64,000 bases of DNA from an uncultured Candidatus Melainabacteria bacterium. Its GTDB lineage: Bacteria > Cyanobacteriota > Vampirovibrionia > Gastranaerophilales > Gastranaerophilaceae. How positions within the stretch are numbered: position 1 is the stretch's first letter; each line of letters opens with the position of its first letter. The notes below the pieces were generated by a model. That model did not search any database, was not told where the DNA came from, and saw only the letters and a program-made list of their open reading frames with translations. The position numbers and the translations under genes were made by a program. Positions 27,405-36,350 of the stretch are shown here, in pieces. The DNA is taken from contig CAKVLH010000008.1 of the NCBI GenBank assembly GCA_934757245.1, forward strand, positions 1-64,000, written 5' to 3'.

Positions 27405-28253
27405 TTATTTATTAATTGCAAAATACACTTCTTTCAGACGTTTTTTGCTGATATGAGTATACAATTGAGTGGTTGAAACATCGCTATGCCCTAAGAGTTC
27501 TTGCACAACTCTCAAGTCTGCACCGTTTTCAAGCAAATGTGTTGCAAAGCTGTGTCTTAGAGTATGTGGAGAAATATTTTTATGAATCAATTTGCCTTGA
27601 TTATGGATAAAGCTATAAATATCTTGGCGTGTAACAAAATGCCCGTTATCCTTAATCAAAAGATTTTTAGTAATCAAACCGAACTTCTTAATCAAAAAAT
27701 CTCTTGTCGGCAAAAATTCTTTTACAACGGATTTTGCTTGTTCGCCGATTGGAATTATGCGTTCTTTTGAACCTTTACCAAAACAACGAACGTATTTTGA
27801 TGATAAATCTATATCGTTTATTTTAAGATTAACAAGTTCAGAAACTCTTAATCCGCAGCTATAAAGCAACTCCATAATTACATGTTCAAGCGGAGTTAAA
27901 TTATTATGCAACATCTCATCAATTTCTTTAACAGAAACTACTTTTGGCAATCTTTGAGGAGTTTTCGGCTGTTCTAAAGTCGCAGCAGGGTTTTTATCCA
28001 GAATTCCTGATGAAGTTGCCCATTTAAAAAATCCTCTCAAAGACGCAACTTTTCGAATAACGCTAGTCGGTGCGAGTTTTCTTTCTCTAAGAGTTCTAAC
28101 ATAAGAATTAATTGTCATTCGGCTTATTGATTTAATATCTTCAATGCCTTGCGCAAAATCAGACAAATCACGCCTGTAGGCATCAATCGTATTTTGCGAA
28201 AGTCCTTTTTCCAGCTCCAAATATTCTAAATATTCTCCGATTGTTTGATACAA
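27405..28253 (-). CDS. XerC/XerD-type tyrosine recombinase
   Basis: 282 aa, usual Xer length. N-terminal SAM-like core-binding domain (GLSQNTIDAYRRDL). Catalytic residues: R136 in CGLRVSEL, K160, H230 and R233 in HTLRHSFATHLL, H256 in LLGHSDV, Y265 in TQLYTH. TTG start with GAGGA upstream. It is probably the chromosome dimer resolvase; with no second Xer or att-like repeats nearby, an integrase role is less likely. It lies 15 nt after the HNH-like gene. Confidence 0.88.
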   Translation of the reverse strand: MYQTIGEYLEYLELEKGLSQNTIDAYRRDLSDFAQGIEDIKSISRMTINSYVRTLRERKLAPTSVIRKVASLRGFFKWATSSGILDKNPAATLEQPKTPQRLPKVVSVKEIDEMLHNNLTPLEHVIMELLYSCGLRVSELVNLKINDIDLSSKYVRCFGKGSKERIIPIGEQAKSVVKEFLPTRDFLIKKFGLITKNLLIKDNGHFVTRQDIYSFIHNQGKLIHKNISPHTLRHSFATHLLENGADLRVVQELLGHSDVSTTQLYTHISKKRLKEVYFAINK

Positions 28254-28268
28254 ACTCTTTTCCTCTAT

Positions 28269-29297
28269 CTATTTCCAACGGTTTTCATACTCTTCTACTG
28301 CTTGCGCAGCTTCTTCTTCCGAATACTTGTATCCCGAAAGGCTAAGCATGATGCGTCCTGCTGATTCCTCAAACAACTTTTTCTTAATTTTATAAGGATA
28401 TGTTTCATTGCCTTGAAGTTTGCCATCGTGGATTGCTTTTACTATATCATCAATGTAAATCTGTGTGTATTGAGGAATTTTAGGAAACCTTTTTATATAT
28501 TCACAAAGTGGCATATTCTCGCGATAACGATTTCCACTAGCCGAAGTTAAAAGAAAATTTCCCATGGTATTCAATCCACCTGCAGAAGCCGGAGTAATAT
28601 GTTCAATAGAACCTGTAGATGCAATAAAAATACGTCTTACAATTTCTGTCTGTTGACGTTTAGAATACTTTACGACAAATGCGTTTCTGCTGCTTTCAGA
28701 TGTCGGAAGAAAAAGCGCTTTATTTTTTATATCATTAAAAATTTCTCGTTCGTTCTGATTAGGGATAATTTCTTCTAAAGAACTCAAAAAAGTTTTTCGC
28801 TTGAATGTATCGTGTTTTGAGTTTGCCAGAATAATCTGTCTGCATTTTGTTGTTTTAGAGCGGATTTTTAAAGCCGTTTGCGGAGAGAGCTTTCTTGTTA
28901 AATAATCTACGTCGTCCAGCACTTCCATTTCTTCTAATTTGAGTTTTGTAAGACAATTTGTTTTAATCATTTGCAAGCAATTCTGTAAATTATCATCTGG
29001 ATTTAATAGAGAAAAATCCTTGAAAATTGCGAACATAGCTTTTTCTATAGGTAACATAAAATCTTGATAATTATTTAATAATAGAATTGTATCTTCGGCA
29101 GTATGACATTTGGTCAAGCCTTTTTCAAACGGCTTAATTGTTTCCGTTGGAATGATTTTTACCCCGCGATAAGGACAAGTAATATTTTTAAGCCTTCTTA
29201 ACGGTTTACCCGCGGATGTTTTACCCTCGTATGGGATATCATAATAATAATTGAGGTAATTTTCGAGAGTGATTTTTTTAAGCTTCTTTTTGGGCAT
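28269..29297 (-). CDS. putative HNH-like nuclease
   Basis: 342 aa from MPKKK (AAGG upstream); a TTG at 29312 could add five residues. The central-to-C-terminal part has IEHITPASAGGLNTMGNFLLTS, followed by a spaced N and R: the H..N..N/H pattern of His-Me-finger nucleases. An N-terminal CPYRG pair is reminiscent of a treble clef but is incomplete. Many basic residues. It is immediately upstream of the Xer gene in an operon. The nuclease call is inference from the motif alone. Confidence 0.5.
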   Translation of the reverse strand: MPKKKLKKITLENYLNYYYDIPYEGKTSAGKPLRRLKNITCPYRGVKIIPTETIKPFEKGLTKCHTAEDTILLLNNYQDFMLPIEKAMFAIFKDFSLLNPDDNLQNCLQMIKTNCLTKLKLEEMEVLDDVDYLTRKLSPQTALKIRSKTTKCRQIILANSKHDTFKRKTFLSSLEEIIPNQNEREIFNDIKNKALFLPTSESSRNAFVVKYSKRQQTEIVRRIFIASTGSIEHITPASAGGLNTMGNFLLTSASGNRYRENMPLCEYIKRFPKIPQYTQIYIDDIVKAIHDGKLQGNETYPYKIKKKLFEESAGRIMLSLSGYKYSEEEAAQAVEEYENRWK

Positions 29298-29379
29298 AAC
29301 ACGCCTTATCAATTGTAATCCTTGTTTTCATGATAACAAATTGTAGAAGATTTCGCAATATAAAGCGATTATTAATCCG

Positions 29380-29664
29380 TCTCCTTAGTTCAATTCTACA
29401 GTAATAAGGTTAAAGTAATATGAAGAGGATACTAACAGCAGGTAAACACCTCACCCTTTACACTATATTTCCAAACTTGTAAGTAAAACTACTCGCAAAG
29501 AAGTGAAGCGAAAAATTCTCCTGTAAGGAGAGGGAGTGGAAGGCGCTAGATTGAGCGTCGCAAGCACGTCCCCTCACTCAGGAAAAGGCTAGGATAAGAT
29601 GAATATTGATATCCGACTTAACCTGTGTATGATATTTAACACCCTCTCTATGTAGAATTGGTTA
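29380..29664. repeat. REP-like composite repeat R4 in the 481-bp gap
   Basis: The gap 29298-29778 holds no gene. R4 (29446-29602) repeats R1 words (gagagggagtgg, then tcgcaagcacgtcccctc). Outer copies of TGTAGAATTG lie in opposite orientation near 29386-29396 and 29650-29660, framing a unit of about 285 bp. Another R1-like segment ends it (29639-29664). It could be a small transposable or recombining unit. Confidence 0.5.
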
Positions 29665-29683
29665 CCACGTATAATGTAAACAT

Positions 29684-29734
29684 TTGTAACAATATGCTCA
29701 AAAACTCTAAAGTTTTCGAAAAATGTGCCGATAT
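29684..29734 (+). promoter_or_regulatory. sigma-28-type promoter with upstream TTGTAACAAT element
   Basis: TAAAGTTT (29708-29715), 11-bp spacer TCGAAAAATGT, GCCGATAT (29727-29734), with TTGTAACAAT (29684-29693) exactly 14 bp upstream. The spacer is nearly identical to that of the promoter at 18657. It drives the 697-aa gene, 45 bp upstream of ATG. Confidence 0.75.
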
Positions 29735-29778
29735 ACATATCATAAAGTAGAACTTAAAAAAAATAAAGGAGTTTAGAA

Positions 29779-31872
29779 ATGAGCAACGGATTTACAGGGA
29801 TTAATGCATTTGGGAATTTAACAAAAATCAATTATAAAGAATTGATTGAAAAGTATGATGCCGACAAAAACGGTGAACTTTCGACAAAAGAATTACAAAC
29901 AGCCCTAAAAGAAGAAAATATCACTGACAAAATTGAGATTTCTACTATTGATACTAACGCTGATAATAAAATTGATGAATCAGAAATGGCAATTTATGAA
30001 CAAAAATATCAAATGCAACAAGTTGTAAATGACATGGCAAAAACTATTACTCAAGATTTTAGCGGAGATAAATCTAAATATCTGGAAAGTGTAACTACTG
30101 ATCTTAAAAACTATATTACAGATTTTGCTAATCAATATTTAAAAGATCATCCGAACGACGTTTCCGGCATGGCAGAAGCATTTAAAGAAGCTTTACCTGA
30201 TAAATATGAAGCTATTAAAAAAGAAGTTTTAGCAAATGATCCTAGTACGTTCAAATCCAAAGCATTAGATAATGTACTTGCCAAACTAAATCCGGCATAC
30301 TCACCTGCGGTAGACGGTACAACTCCAAAAGGAATTTCTGACACAGCTCAAAAGAAAATTGGTCAAGCATTAGAGAAAGAAATGAATGCTTATGTCAAAG
30401 CACACCCGGAATGTACACAATCTGAATTAGAAGAACACTTGAACAAATTTTTAAATGAAACTGACGCTAAAAAAATGGAAAGCGCCGTTAATACATTTAA
30501 TACGCAAGCAGGTGCATTCGATAACTATATTGATGCTGACGAACTAACTCAATTGAAAGATTATGTAAAAGAATTTTTGACAGAAGCATTGAATAATGGC
30601 GTTACTGTTAAATTAGGCGGTAAGAATATTGCAACAGCTGCAGCTATCACTTCGGCATTAAAAGGTTATACAGACGGTGAAACATTGCTACAAGCTATGC
30701 AAGAGGCAATTGCCGGTTTGAGCACTGTATCATTGAAAGATCAAATTATTGCTGCCGATGAAGCAGAACAAGCTAAAAAAGCAAACGAAAACTTTAAAAA
30801 TATCAAAGGTGAAGCTTATAAGGTAGATGCAAGCGTAATTGATTATTCAGGAGTTAACGGATACTACGATAACAGCAAAATAACAACAAAGGGTAAATCA
30901 GGACACAATGAACATATTAGAGATGATGCCCGTGCAAGAATTGAAAATGGTAATTTAAAAGCTCAAATGAAAGCACAAATTACATCTATGCTAGAAAAGA
31001 ATGGCATTTCTGCTGACAAAATAGATAACATTTTTGAAAATGTATACAATGATGCTTTAAATGAAACATTAAATGGCATTGGCTCTACAAAAACTAATCA
31101 TAAATGGTTGAATAAGAAGAAAACGTACGCATCAAATGTAGGCATGCAAGAAATTGTAACAAACTTTATCAACACATTTAATACTAAAATCGCAGCTGCC
31201 ATTGACGAAATGAATAAATCTGATTCAGATTTCGATACAATTGACTTAGACTTCACACAAGCGGGCAAAGTTCAAGCCGGCGAAGAAGGTACTGAAGGTG
31301 AAGTTGTAACTGACGACAATGGTAATGACTTGAGTGCTTTGTATGCTAGTGGCAAAAGTGTAACAACACGCAAAAAAGGCGCTGACTACTATGATTCAAT
31401 TGCTGATAAAATGATTGAAAGAATGAAATCACAAATGTTAACTAAAGCAAAAAATATGTGTACAGCAAATGGAGTTAAATTTGATGAATCTGTATTTAAC
31501 ACAATCTTTAACAATGCAAAAGAAACTGCTAAAAAAGCCGGGGTTAGTGGTGTTCACTCCAACGGCGCAAAATATGGAGGTGCTACAAAAGCTGGAGCAA
31601 TTGGAGGTGCAGCTGGAGTTGTAGCAGCAGGAGGAGTTGGGTTAGCAATGACTGGCACAATGGCAACCGCAATTGCAGCTGCCACAGGCCCTATTGGTTG
31701 GGCACTAGGTGGGTTAGCTCTACTCGGAGCAGGATTATCAAAACTAATCGGTTCCGGTACACATTCATCAAGTACACTTAATACCCGTACTCTTCTTGAT
31801 ACATTTGCAGAACAATTCAAAACCAACTACACGAATTGGGTTGAAAAACAAAAGACAGAAGATAAAAAATAA
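29779..31872 (+). CDS. 697-aa EF-hand and repeat protein under sigma-28-type control
   Basis: 697 aa, no signal peptide. Two EF-hands at the N terminus: DADKNGELSTKE (about 25-36) and DTNADNKIDESE (about 54-65). Long helical repeats follow, with the same unit as the 951-aa protein near 403-475 and 552-690. The last copy is interrupted in its loop by a Gly/Ala-rich hydrophobic stretch (about 600-657) able to span a membrane twice. GGAG upstream of ATG; strong terminator after. This may be an exported or membrane-inserting protein; function unknown. Confidence 0.8.
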   Translation: MSNGFTGINAFGNLTKINYKELIEKYDADKNGELSTKELQTALKEENITDKIEISTIDTNADNKIDESEMAIYEQKYQMQQVVNDMAKTITQDFSGDKSKYLESVTTDLKNYITDFANQYLKDHPNDVSGMAEAFKEALPDKYEAIKKEVLANDPSTFKSKALDNVLAKLNPAYSPAVDGTTPKGISDTAQKKIGQALEKEMNAYVKAHPECTQSELEEHLNKFLNETDAKKMESAVNTFNTQAGAFDNYIDADELTQLKDYVKEFLTEALNNGVTVKLGGKNIATAAAITSALKGYTDGETLLQAMQEAIAGLSTVSLKDQIIAADEAEQAKKANENFKNIKGEAYKVDASVIDYSGVNGYYDNSKITTKGKSGHNEHIRDDARARIENGNLKAQMKAQITSMLEKNGISADKIDNIFENVYNDALNETLNGIGSTKTNHKWLNKKKTYASNVGMQEIVTNFINTFNTKIAAAIDEMNKSDSDFDTIDLDFTQAGKVQAGEEGTEGEVVTDDNGNDLSALYASGKSVTTRKKGADYYDSIADKMIERMKSQMLTKAKNMCTANGVKFDESVFNTIFNNAKETAKKAGVSGVHSNGAKYGGATKAGAIGGAAGVVAAGGVGLAMTGTMATAIAAATGPIGWALGGLALLGAGLSKLIGSGTHSSSTLNTRTLLDTFAEQFKTNYTNWVEKQKTEDKK

Positions 31873-31893
31873 AAAGTATTTAATATACGATTT

Positions 31894-31925
31894 AACCGGA
31901 ATGAGCTTTGCTCATTCCGGTTTTT
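31894..31925 (+). terminator. terminator of the 697-aa gene
   Basis: A perfect 13-bp stem (31894-31906 with 31910-31922), triloop, T-run. Confidence 0.9.
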
Positions 31926-31960
31926 AGTTATTGCCCAGTCATTGTACGTATTTCACATTA

Positions 31961-31995
31961 TCCCCTCCCTCGGGGGAGGGTTAGAGTGAGGTGAG
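31961..31995. repeat. REP-like repeat R5
   Basis: CCCCTCCC/GGGGGAGGG palindrome followed by GTTAGAGTGAGGTG. This is the same unit that, in reverse, appears inside the U32 peptidase gene at 59251-59285. Confidence 0.6.
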
Positions 31996-32040
31996 AATTG
32001 AAAATAGCGCGCCATTTTCATCACTTAACAAACTCATATC

Positions 32041-32886
32041 TTACGCAAGTTCGGCGGTATAAACGTATTCCGCAGGACCGGAAAGGAATACATCACCTTC
32101 CGGTTGATTAGGTGCGCCATTCCAAACAACATTAACAACTCCACCCGGAAGTTGAACTTCTACAGAGTTTTCAATATATCCATTTAGAATTCCGGCAACT
32201 ACACTTGCACAAGCTCCTGTTCCACATGCCAGAGTAATTCCGCATCCTCTTTCCCAAACAGCAAGTTCTATTTTTTTAAATGATTTTATTTTTACAAATT
32301 CAACATTTGTTTTTTCAGGAAATTCAGCACTTGTTTCAATAATTGGACCATATTTTTTTGCAAATTCCATAACATCATCTTCCGGCGAAACAAAAATTAC
32401 AAAATGCGGATTGCCCATAGAAACTGCATTTCCGTCAAAAATCATATTCATAACAGACATTTTGTAGTTCAAATTATGATGAGGAATGAAAGGTATTTTT
32501 TCCGACTCTAAAATTGGCTGAGACATGTTTACTCGAACAAATCCATCATCAAGGATTTCAGGCTTAATGATTCCTGCTAAAGTTTTTACGGAGAACATCT
32601 TTTTATCAACAAGTTTATTATCGTAAGCGTACTTTGCAAAACATCTCATGCCGTTTCCGCACATTTGAGCAGTTGAACCGTCTGAATTATAGAAAAACCA
32701 CCCGATATCCGCTTCATCGCAACTGGTATTAGGAATTATAAGTCCGTCAGCACCTATTCCGAAATGTCTATCACAAAGCATTTTGGCTGCATCTGTAATC
32801 TTCATATTGAGTTTAATAAATTCATCATAATCAACAATGACAAAATCATTTCCGCAACCTTGCATCTTTGTAACATTTATTCCCAT
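32041..32886 (-). CDS. dapF: diaminopimelate epimerase
   Basis: 281 aa. It interconverts LL- and meso-diaminopimelate for peptidoglycan and lysine synthesis. Both catalytic cysteines are present: C76 in QMCGNGMRC, and the one in ACGTGACA near the C terminus. N-terminal GCGNDFVIVD. AGGAG lies 6 nt upstream. Divergent from hisS, with a shared 70-bp promoter gap. Confidence 0.95.
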   Translation of the reverse strand: MGINVTKMQGCGNDFVIVDYDEFIKLNMKITDAAKMLCDRHFGIGADGLIIPNTSCDEADIGWFFYNSDGSTAQMCGNGMRCFAKYAYDNKLVDKKMFSVKTLAGIIKPEILDDGFVRVNMSQPILESEKIPFIPHHNLNYKMSVMNMIFDGNAVSMGNPHFVIFVSPEDDVMEFAKKYGPIIETSAEFPEKTNVEFVKIKSFKKIELAVWERGCGITLACGTGACASVVAGILNGYIENSVEVQLPGGVVNVVWNGAPNQPEGDVFLSGPAEYVYTAELA

Positions 32887-32956
32887 TTCTGCTCCTATCG
32901 ATATTTACTTAATATGTTCATATAGTACAATTAAATTATATAAAGGAATTTGAATT

Positions 32957-34192
32957 ATGGCAATAATAAAAGTACAAAAAGGAACAAAAGATATTTTACC
33001 TGCAGAAATGCCTGTTTGGCACTTCATGGAAGATGCAGCAAGAAAGATTTTTACAGAATACGGAGCAAAAGAAATCAGAACTCCAATTTTTGAAGCTACT
33101 GAACTTTTTGCGCGCGGTGTTGGTGATACAACAGATATCGTTAATAAAGAGATGTATACATTTGAAAAAAGCGAACGTTCATTAACACTTCGTCCGGAAA
33201 ACACAGCAGGCGTTGTTAGAGCGTTTATTGAAAACGGTATGCACAGACTTTCTGCACCTGTAAAACTTTGGTACAAAGGACCGATGTTTAGATACGAACG
33301 CCCGCAAGCAGGACGTCAAAGACAATTTCACCAAGTTGGCGTTGAAGTTTTTGGCATTAAACAAGCTACAGCAGATGCGGAAGTTATTTTGATGGCGGTT
33401 AATTATCTTAAAGCGCTTGGTTTGAACGATTTGAGTGTTGAATTAAACTCTCTTGGTTGTCCTGAATGTCGTGAAACTTTTAAGACTAAGTTGAAAGCTG
33501 TAATTAAACCATATTTGAGCGAGCTTTGTCCTGATTGCCAAGCAAGATATGAAAAAAATCCGCTAAGACTTTTGGATTGCAAAGTTGAAGAATGTAAAGC
33601 AATTTATGCGAAACCTGAAATTCAAGAAGTTATTCAATCTGATTTCATTTGTGAAGATTGCGCAAATCATTTCAATGAATTAAAAGATTATTTAGACGCT
33701 TTGAATATCAATTATTCAATTAATAAACTTTTAGTAAGAGGGTTGGATTACTACAACAGAACTGTTTTTGAAATTAAGTCAAACAATCTGGGTTCTCAAA
33801 ACGCTGTTTGTGGTGGTGGAAGATACGACAGTCTTGTTCGTAATTTGGGCGGTGAAGATACTCCGGCTATCGGTTTTGCAATGGGCATGGAAAGATTGGC
33901 GTCGCTAATCGGACAAAAAGAAGCTGAAAGAACAACTGCGTTTGTGGTTTCTAATAACACATTGGAAGCTGTTAAGTTGACCGAAGAGTTGCGTACACAA
34001 GGGATTACAGCAGAATTCGATTTAACAAATAAGAAGTTTGTCAAACAATTGGAAAAAGCTTCTAAGGTTGCAAAATACGCTTTAATTTTGGGTGAAGATG
34101 AAATTTCAGCAGGAAAAGTTACTGTTAAAAATCTTGATACTTCAGAACAAACAACTGTTGATAGAAATGATTTAAGCAAGACAATTGCTTAG
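32957..34192 (+). CDS. hisS: histidyl-tRNA synthetase
   Basis: 411 aa, class II. Motif 2 region YKGPMFRYERPQAGRQRQFHQVG (about 110-132), the histidine-binding LVRGLDYYNRTVFEI, then GGGRYD and an AIGFAMGMERL motif 3. The C-terminal anticodon-binding domain is complete. CPEC, CPDC and CEDC pairs (about 172-235) may bind zinc. AAGGA upstream of ATG. It is followed 14 bp later by pdxJ. Confidence 0.95.
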   Translation: MAIIKVQKGTKDILPAEMPVWHFMEDAARKIFTEYGAKEIRTPIFEATELFARGVGDTTDIVNKEMYTFEKSERSLTLRPENTAGVVRAFIENGMHRLSAPVKLWYKGPMFRYERPQAGRQRQFHQVGVEVFGIKQATADAEVILMAVNYLKALGLNDLSVELNSLGCPECRETFKTKLKAVIKPYLSELCPDCQARYEKNPLRLLDCKVEECKAIYAKPEIQEVIQSDFICEDCANHFNELKDYLDALNINYSINKLLVRGLDYYNRTVFEIKSNNLGSQNAVCGGGRYDSLVRNLGGEDTPAIGFAMGMERLASLIGQKEAERTTAFVVSNNTLEAVKLTEELRTQGITAEFDLTNKKFVKQLEKASKVAKYALILGEDEISAGKVTVKNLDTSEQTTVDRNDLSKTIA

Positions 34193-34206
34193 AGAAAGGA
34201 CTAATT

Positions 34207-34917
34207 ATGTTATTAGGTGTAAATATAGACCACGTTGCGACTTTGAGAAACGCGCGCGGTGGAATTGATCCGGATCCGATTACGGCTGCAAGAATTTGTA
34301 AAGAATGCGGAGTTGCTTCTATTACAACTCATTTAAGGGAAGATAGACGCCATATCAAAGATGCAGACGTAGAAGCTATTAGAATGCTTCCTAGAGTTCG
34401 TTTGAATTTGGAAATGGCAATGACAAAAGAAATGCAAGAAATTGCTTTGAAGTTAAGACCTCATGCAGTTTGTATTGTTCCAGAAAAAAGACAAGAACTT
34501 ACAACTGAAGGCGGTTTGGATGTTGCAGGTCAATTGAATTGGGCGATAGAATTCACAAAACCGCTTTTAGAAAAAAATATTGAGGTAAGTTTCTTTATTG
34601 ATCCTGACGTGCATCAAATCTCAGCGGTTTCAAAAACGGGTGCGCCTTTTATTGAGCTTCATACAGGAAGATATTCCGAAGTTTTTGGAACGGAAGAAGA
34701 AGCAAAGGCATTTGAAGATTTAAAAGGTGCGGCAATTTTTGCACAGAATTTTGGGCTAAAAGTTAATGCCGGTCATGGTTTGAACTATCAAAACGTTGGT
34801 AGAATGCATGAAATTCCTAATTTGCAAGAATTGAACATTGGGCACTCAATCATTGCGCGTTCAATTTTTGTAGGATTAGAGCAGGCTGTTAAAGAAATGA
34901 AAGCTTTAGTTGAATAG
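34207..34917 (+). CDS. pdxJ: pyridoxine 5'-phosphate synthase
   Basis: 236 aa. It condenses 3-amino-2-oxopropyl phosphate and DXP to pyridoxine 5'-phosphate (the DXP-dependent B6 route). Family motifs: GVNIDHVATLRNARGG, HLREDRRHI, LNLEMA, ELHTGRY, NAGHGLNYQNV and LNIGHSIIARSIFVGLEQAV. AGAAAGGA upstream. Co-directional with hisS. Confidence 0.95.
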   Translation: MLLGVNIDHVATLRNARGGIDPDPITAARICKECGVASITTHLREDRRHIKDADVEAIRMLPRVRLNLEMAMTKEMQEIALKLRPHAVCIVPEKRQELTTEGGLDVAGQLNWAIEFTKPLLEKNIEVSFFIDPDVHQISAVSKTGAPFIELHTGRYSEVFGTEEEAKAFEDLKGAAIFAQNFGLKVNAGHGLNYQNVGRMHEIPNLQELNIGHSIIARSIFVGLEQAVKEMKALVE

Positions 34918-35023
34918 CTCTGTGCATATTTAACGTGTGCAATGAGTGGAAAGTTGAAAGTTGAAAATGGAAAGTTGTATTAATTAATTTTCATTTGATA
35001 ACTTTTGTTTGATGGAGAAATTT

Positions 35024-35338
35024 ATGAAAACAAAAGAAGAAGTTGTTCAAGAAATGCAACAAGTAGTCGAGCAAATGCGTTTGGACGATATAGAAGAAAA
35101 TCCAGATTGTGAAAACGAATTTTTTACTTGCGACGCTTGTGGCGGTACAAAATCGTTGGCAGGTTCTGTTCAATACGGACATTACAGACTTTGTAATGAT
35201 TGTGTTTTATATGCTGAAGTTGGTTTTGAACTTGGACAGATTAAGGATATTGAAGAACTTATAGCCGCAATGGATGACAAGCGTTTGGAAGCTGATTGTG
35301 AATTTTTAAAGAATGAAGAAAAAAGATTAGAAAATTAA
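35024..35338 (+). CDS. small zinc-ribbon-like protein
   Basis: 104 aa from ATG at 35024 (GGAG 6 nt upstream); the reading from 35009 is less likely. A CDAC...CNDC pair (about 42-69) suggests a zinc knuckle between acidic helical flanks. No family recognised. The sequence just upstream (34943-34978) carries GAAAGTTG-type tandem words. Confidence 0.65.
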   Translation: MKTKEEVVQEMQQVVEQMRLDDIEENPDCENEFFTCDACGGTKSLAGSVQYGHYRLCNDCVLYAEVGFELGQIKDIEELIAAMDDKRLEADCEFLKNEEKRLEN

Positions 35339-35395
35339 TTGTAATTAATAATTTTATGTTAGAATTTAAAAGGAAATATAGAAAGAGGCGTCGAA

Positions 35396-35659
35396 ATGAA
35401 AATAGCAAAAATTAATTGTACAAACCCTAATTGTAATGTAAACACAAAGGCAAATTCATACAAAACTCCTGATGTATTAGGAACAGTAACTGCAAGACTT
35501 AAAAACTCAAATGCTGATAGTTTTACTAAAATGGATAGAATTGCAGAAAGCATTTTAAATCATAAAAAAATTAGTAAAGCAGAATCAGAAGAGTTTTTTA
35601 GTCAACCAAAATTCAAACAAGACGAGCATCTGTTGTTTGCTAAATTTATGAAAAAATAG
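35396..35659 (+). CDS. small hypothetical protein
   Basis: 87 aa, basic, Asn/Lys-rich N terminus with CTNPNCN, helical C terminus (AESEEFFSQPKFKQDEHLL). Good AGGAAA/AGAGG upstream, and a clear bidirectional terminator directly after the stop supports a real gene. No family recognised. Confidence 0.6.
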   Translation: MKIAKINCTNPNCNVNTKANSYKTPDVLGTVTARLKNSNADSFTKMDRIAESILNHKKISKAESEEFFSQPKFKQDEHLLFAKFMKK

Positions 35660-35662
35660 CTT

Positions 35663-35691
35663 AAAAGGTTGAGTAACAAACTCAACCTTTT
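35663..35691. terminator. bidirectional terminator
   Basis: An 11-bp perfect stem (35663-35673 with 35681-35691), A-run left and T-run right, between convergent genes. Confidence 0.8.
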
Positions 35692-35704
35692 ATTTTTATT
35701 AATA

Positions 35705-36319
35705 TTAGTGTATCAAAAAGTAAACTTCCGTATAAAATCTTAGAATAAATAGAATTATCAAAATTAAAATAATTAATAAAATTGCTTGTGGAGATTTCCA
35801 ATCAAAGTATTCATGAGTGTGGAATACTCTGTCTGAATATGTTTCAGCAACGTGTACAAGATAAAATACATTGAATAAAACCATATAATACGGATTAAAT
35901 CTCAATTCTACATTGTAAGTGTTTTGTGTATATTTTTGTACAATCCTTAGAACTCTATAAGATAATGCTATATAAAGCAAACATTGTAAAACTGAGAATA
36001 TAAGCAGGTATGTTGGACTTTTGTAAAACATAAACAAATAAAATCCGCCATTCAAAGCTAAAAGTAAAACCAACCAATTTAATTTTATACCATCTTTTGG
36101 TTTAGAAACTAAATTATTAATAGCTTTTCCGTTTATAAAAAACCAAATGGTTGAAAAGAAACCGATTGTTAAAACATCAATCGCAAAAAAAGGAGCAAGC
36201 TCTTTAAACTTTAAATTAGGAAGCTCCGGCTCTTTGAATAAAGCATCACATTTTTCGCATTTTAATGCGTCTTTTGATATTAAGTTTCCACAAAACGGAC
36301 AACTGATTTCTTCTGTCAT
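35705..36319 (-). CDS. zinc-ribbon integral membrane protein
   Basis: 204 aa: an N-terminal CPFCG...CEKC zinc ribbon (7-24) and four or five hydrophobic helices. This zinc-ribbon-plus-membrane layout is common and functionally undefined. AGAGAGG upstream. Confidence 0.75.
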   Translation of the reverse strand: MTEEISCPFCGNLISKDALKCEKCDALFKEPELPNLKFKELAPFFAIDVLTIGFFSTIWFFINGKAINNLVSKPKDGIKLNWLVLLLALNGGFYLFMFYKSPTYLLIFSVLQCLLYIALSYRVLRIVQKYTQNTYNVELRFNPYYMVLFNVFYLVHVAETYSDRVFHTHEYFDWKSPQAILLIILILIILFILRFYTEVYFLIH

Positions 36320-36350
36320 AAAAACCTCTCTGCTTTTTAATTATACCATA

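Noticed and set aside
31554..31826. 90-aa minus-strand ORF, Pro/Ala-rich
   Set aside because: Mirror of the Gly/Ala-rich segment of the 697-aa gene; no start signals.
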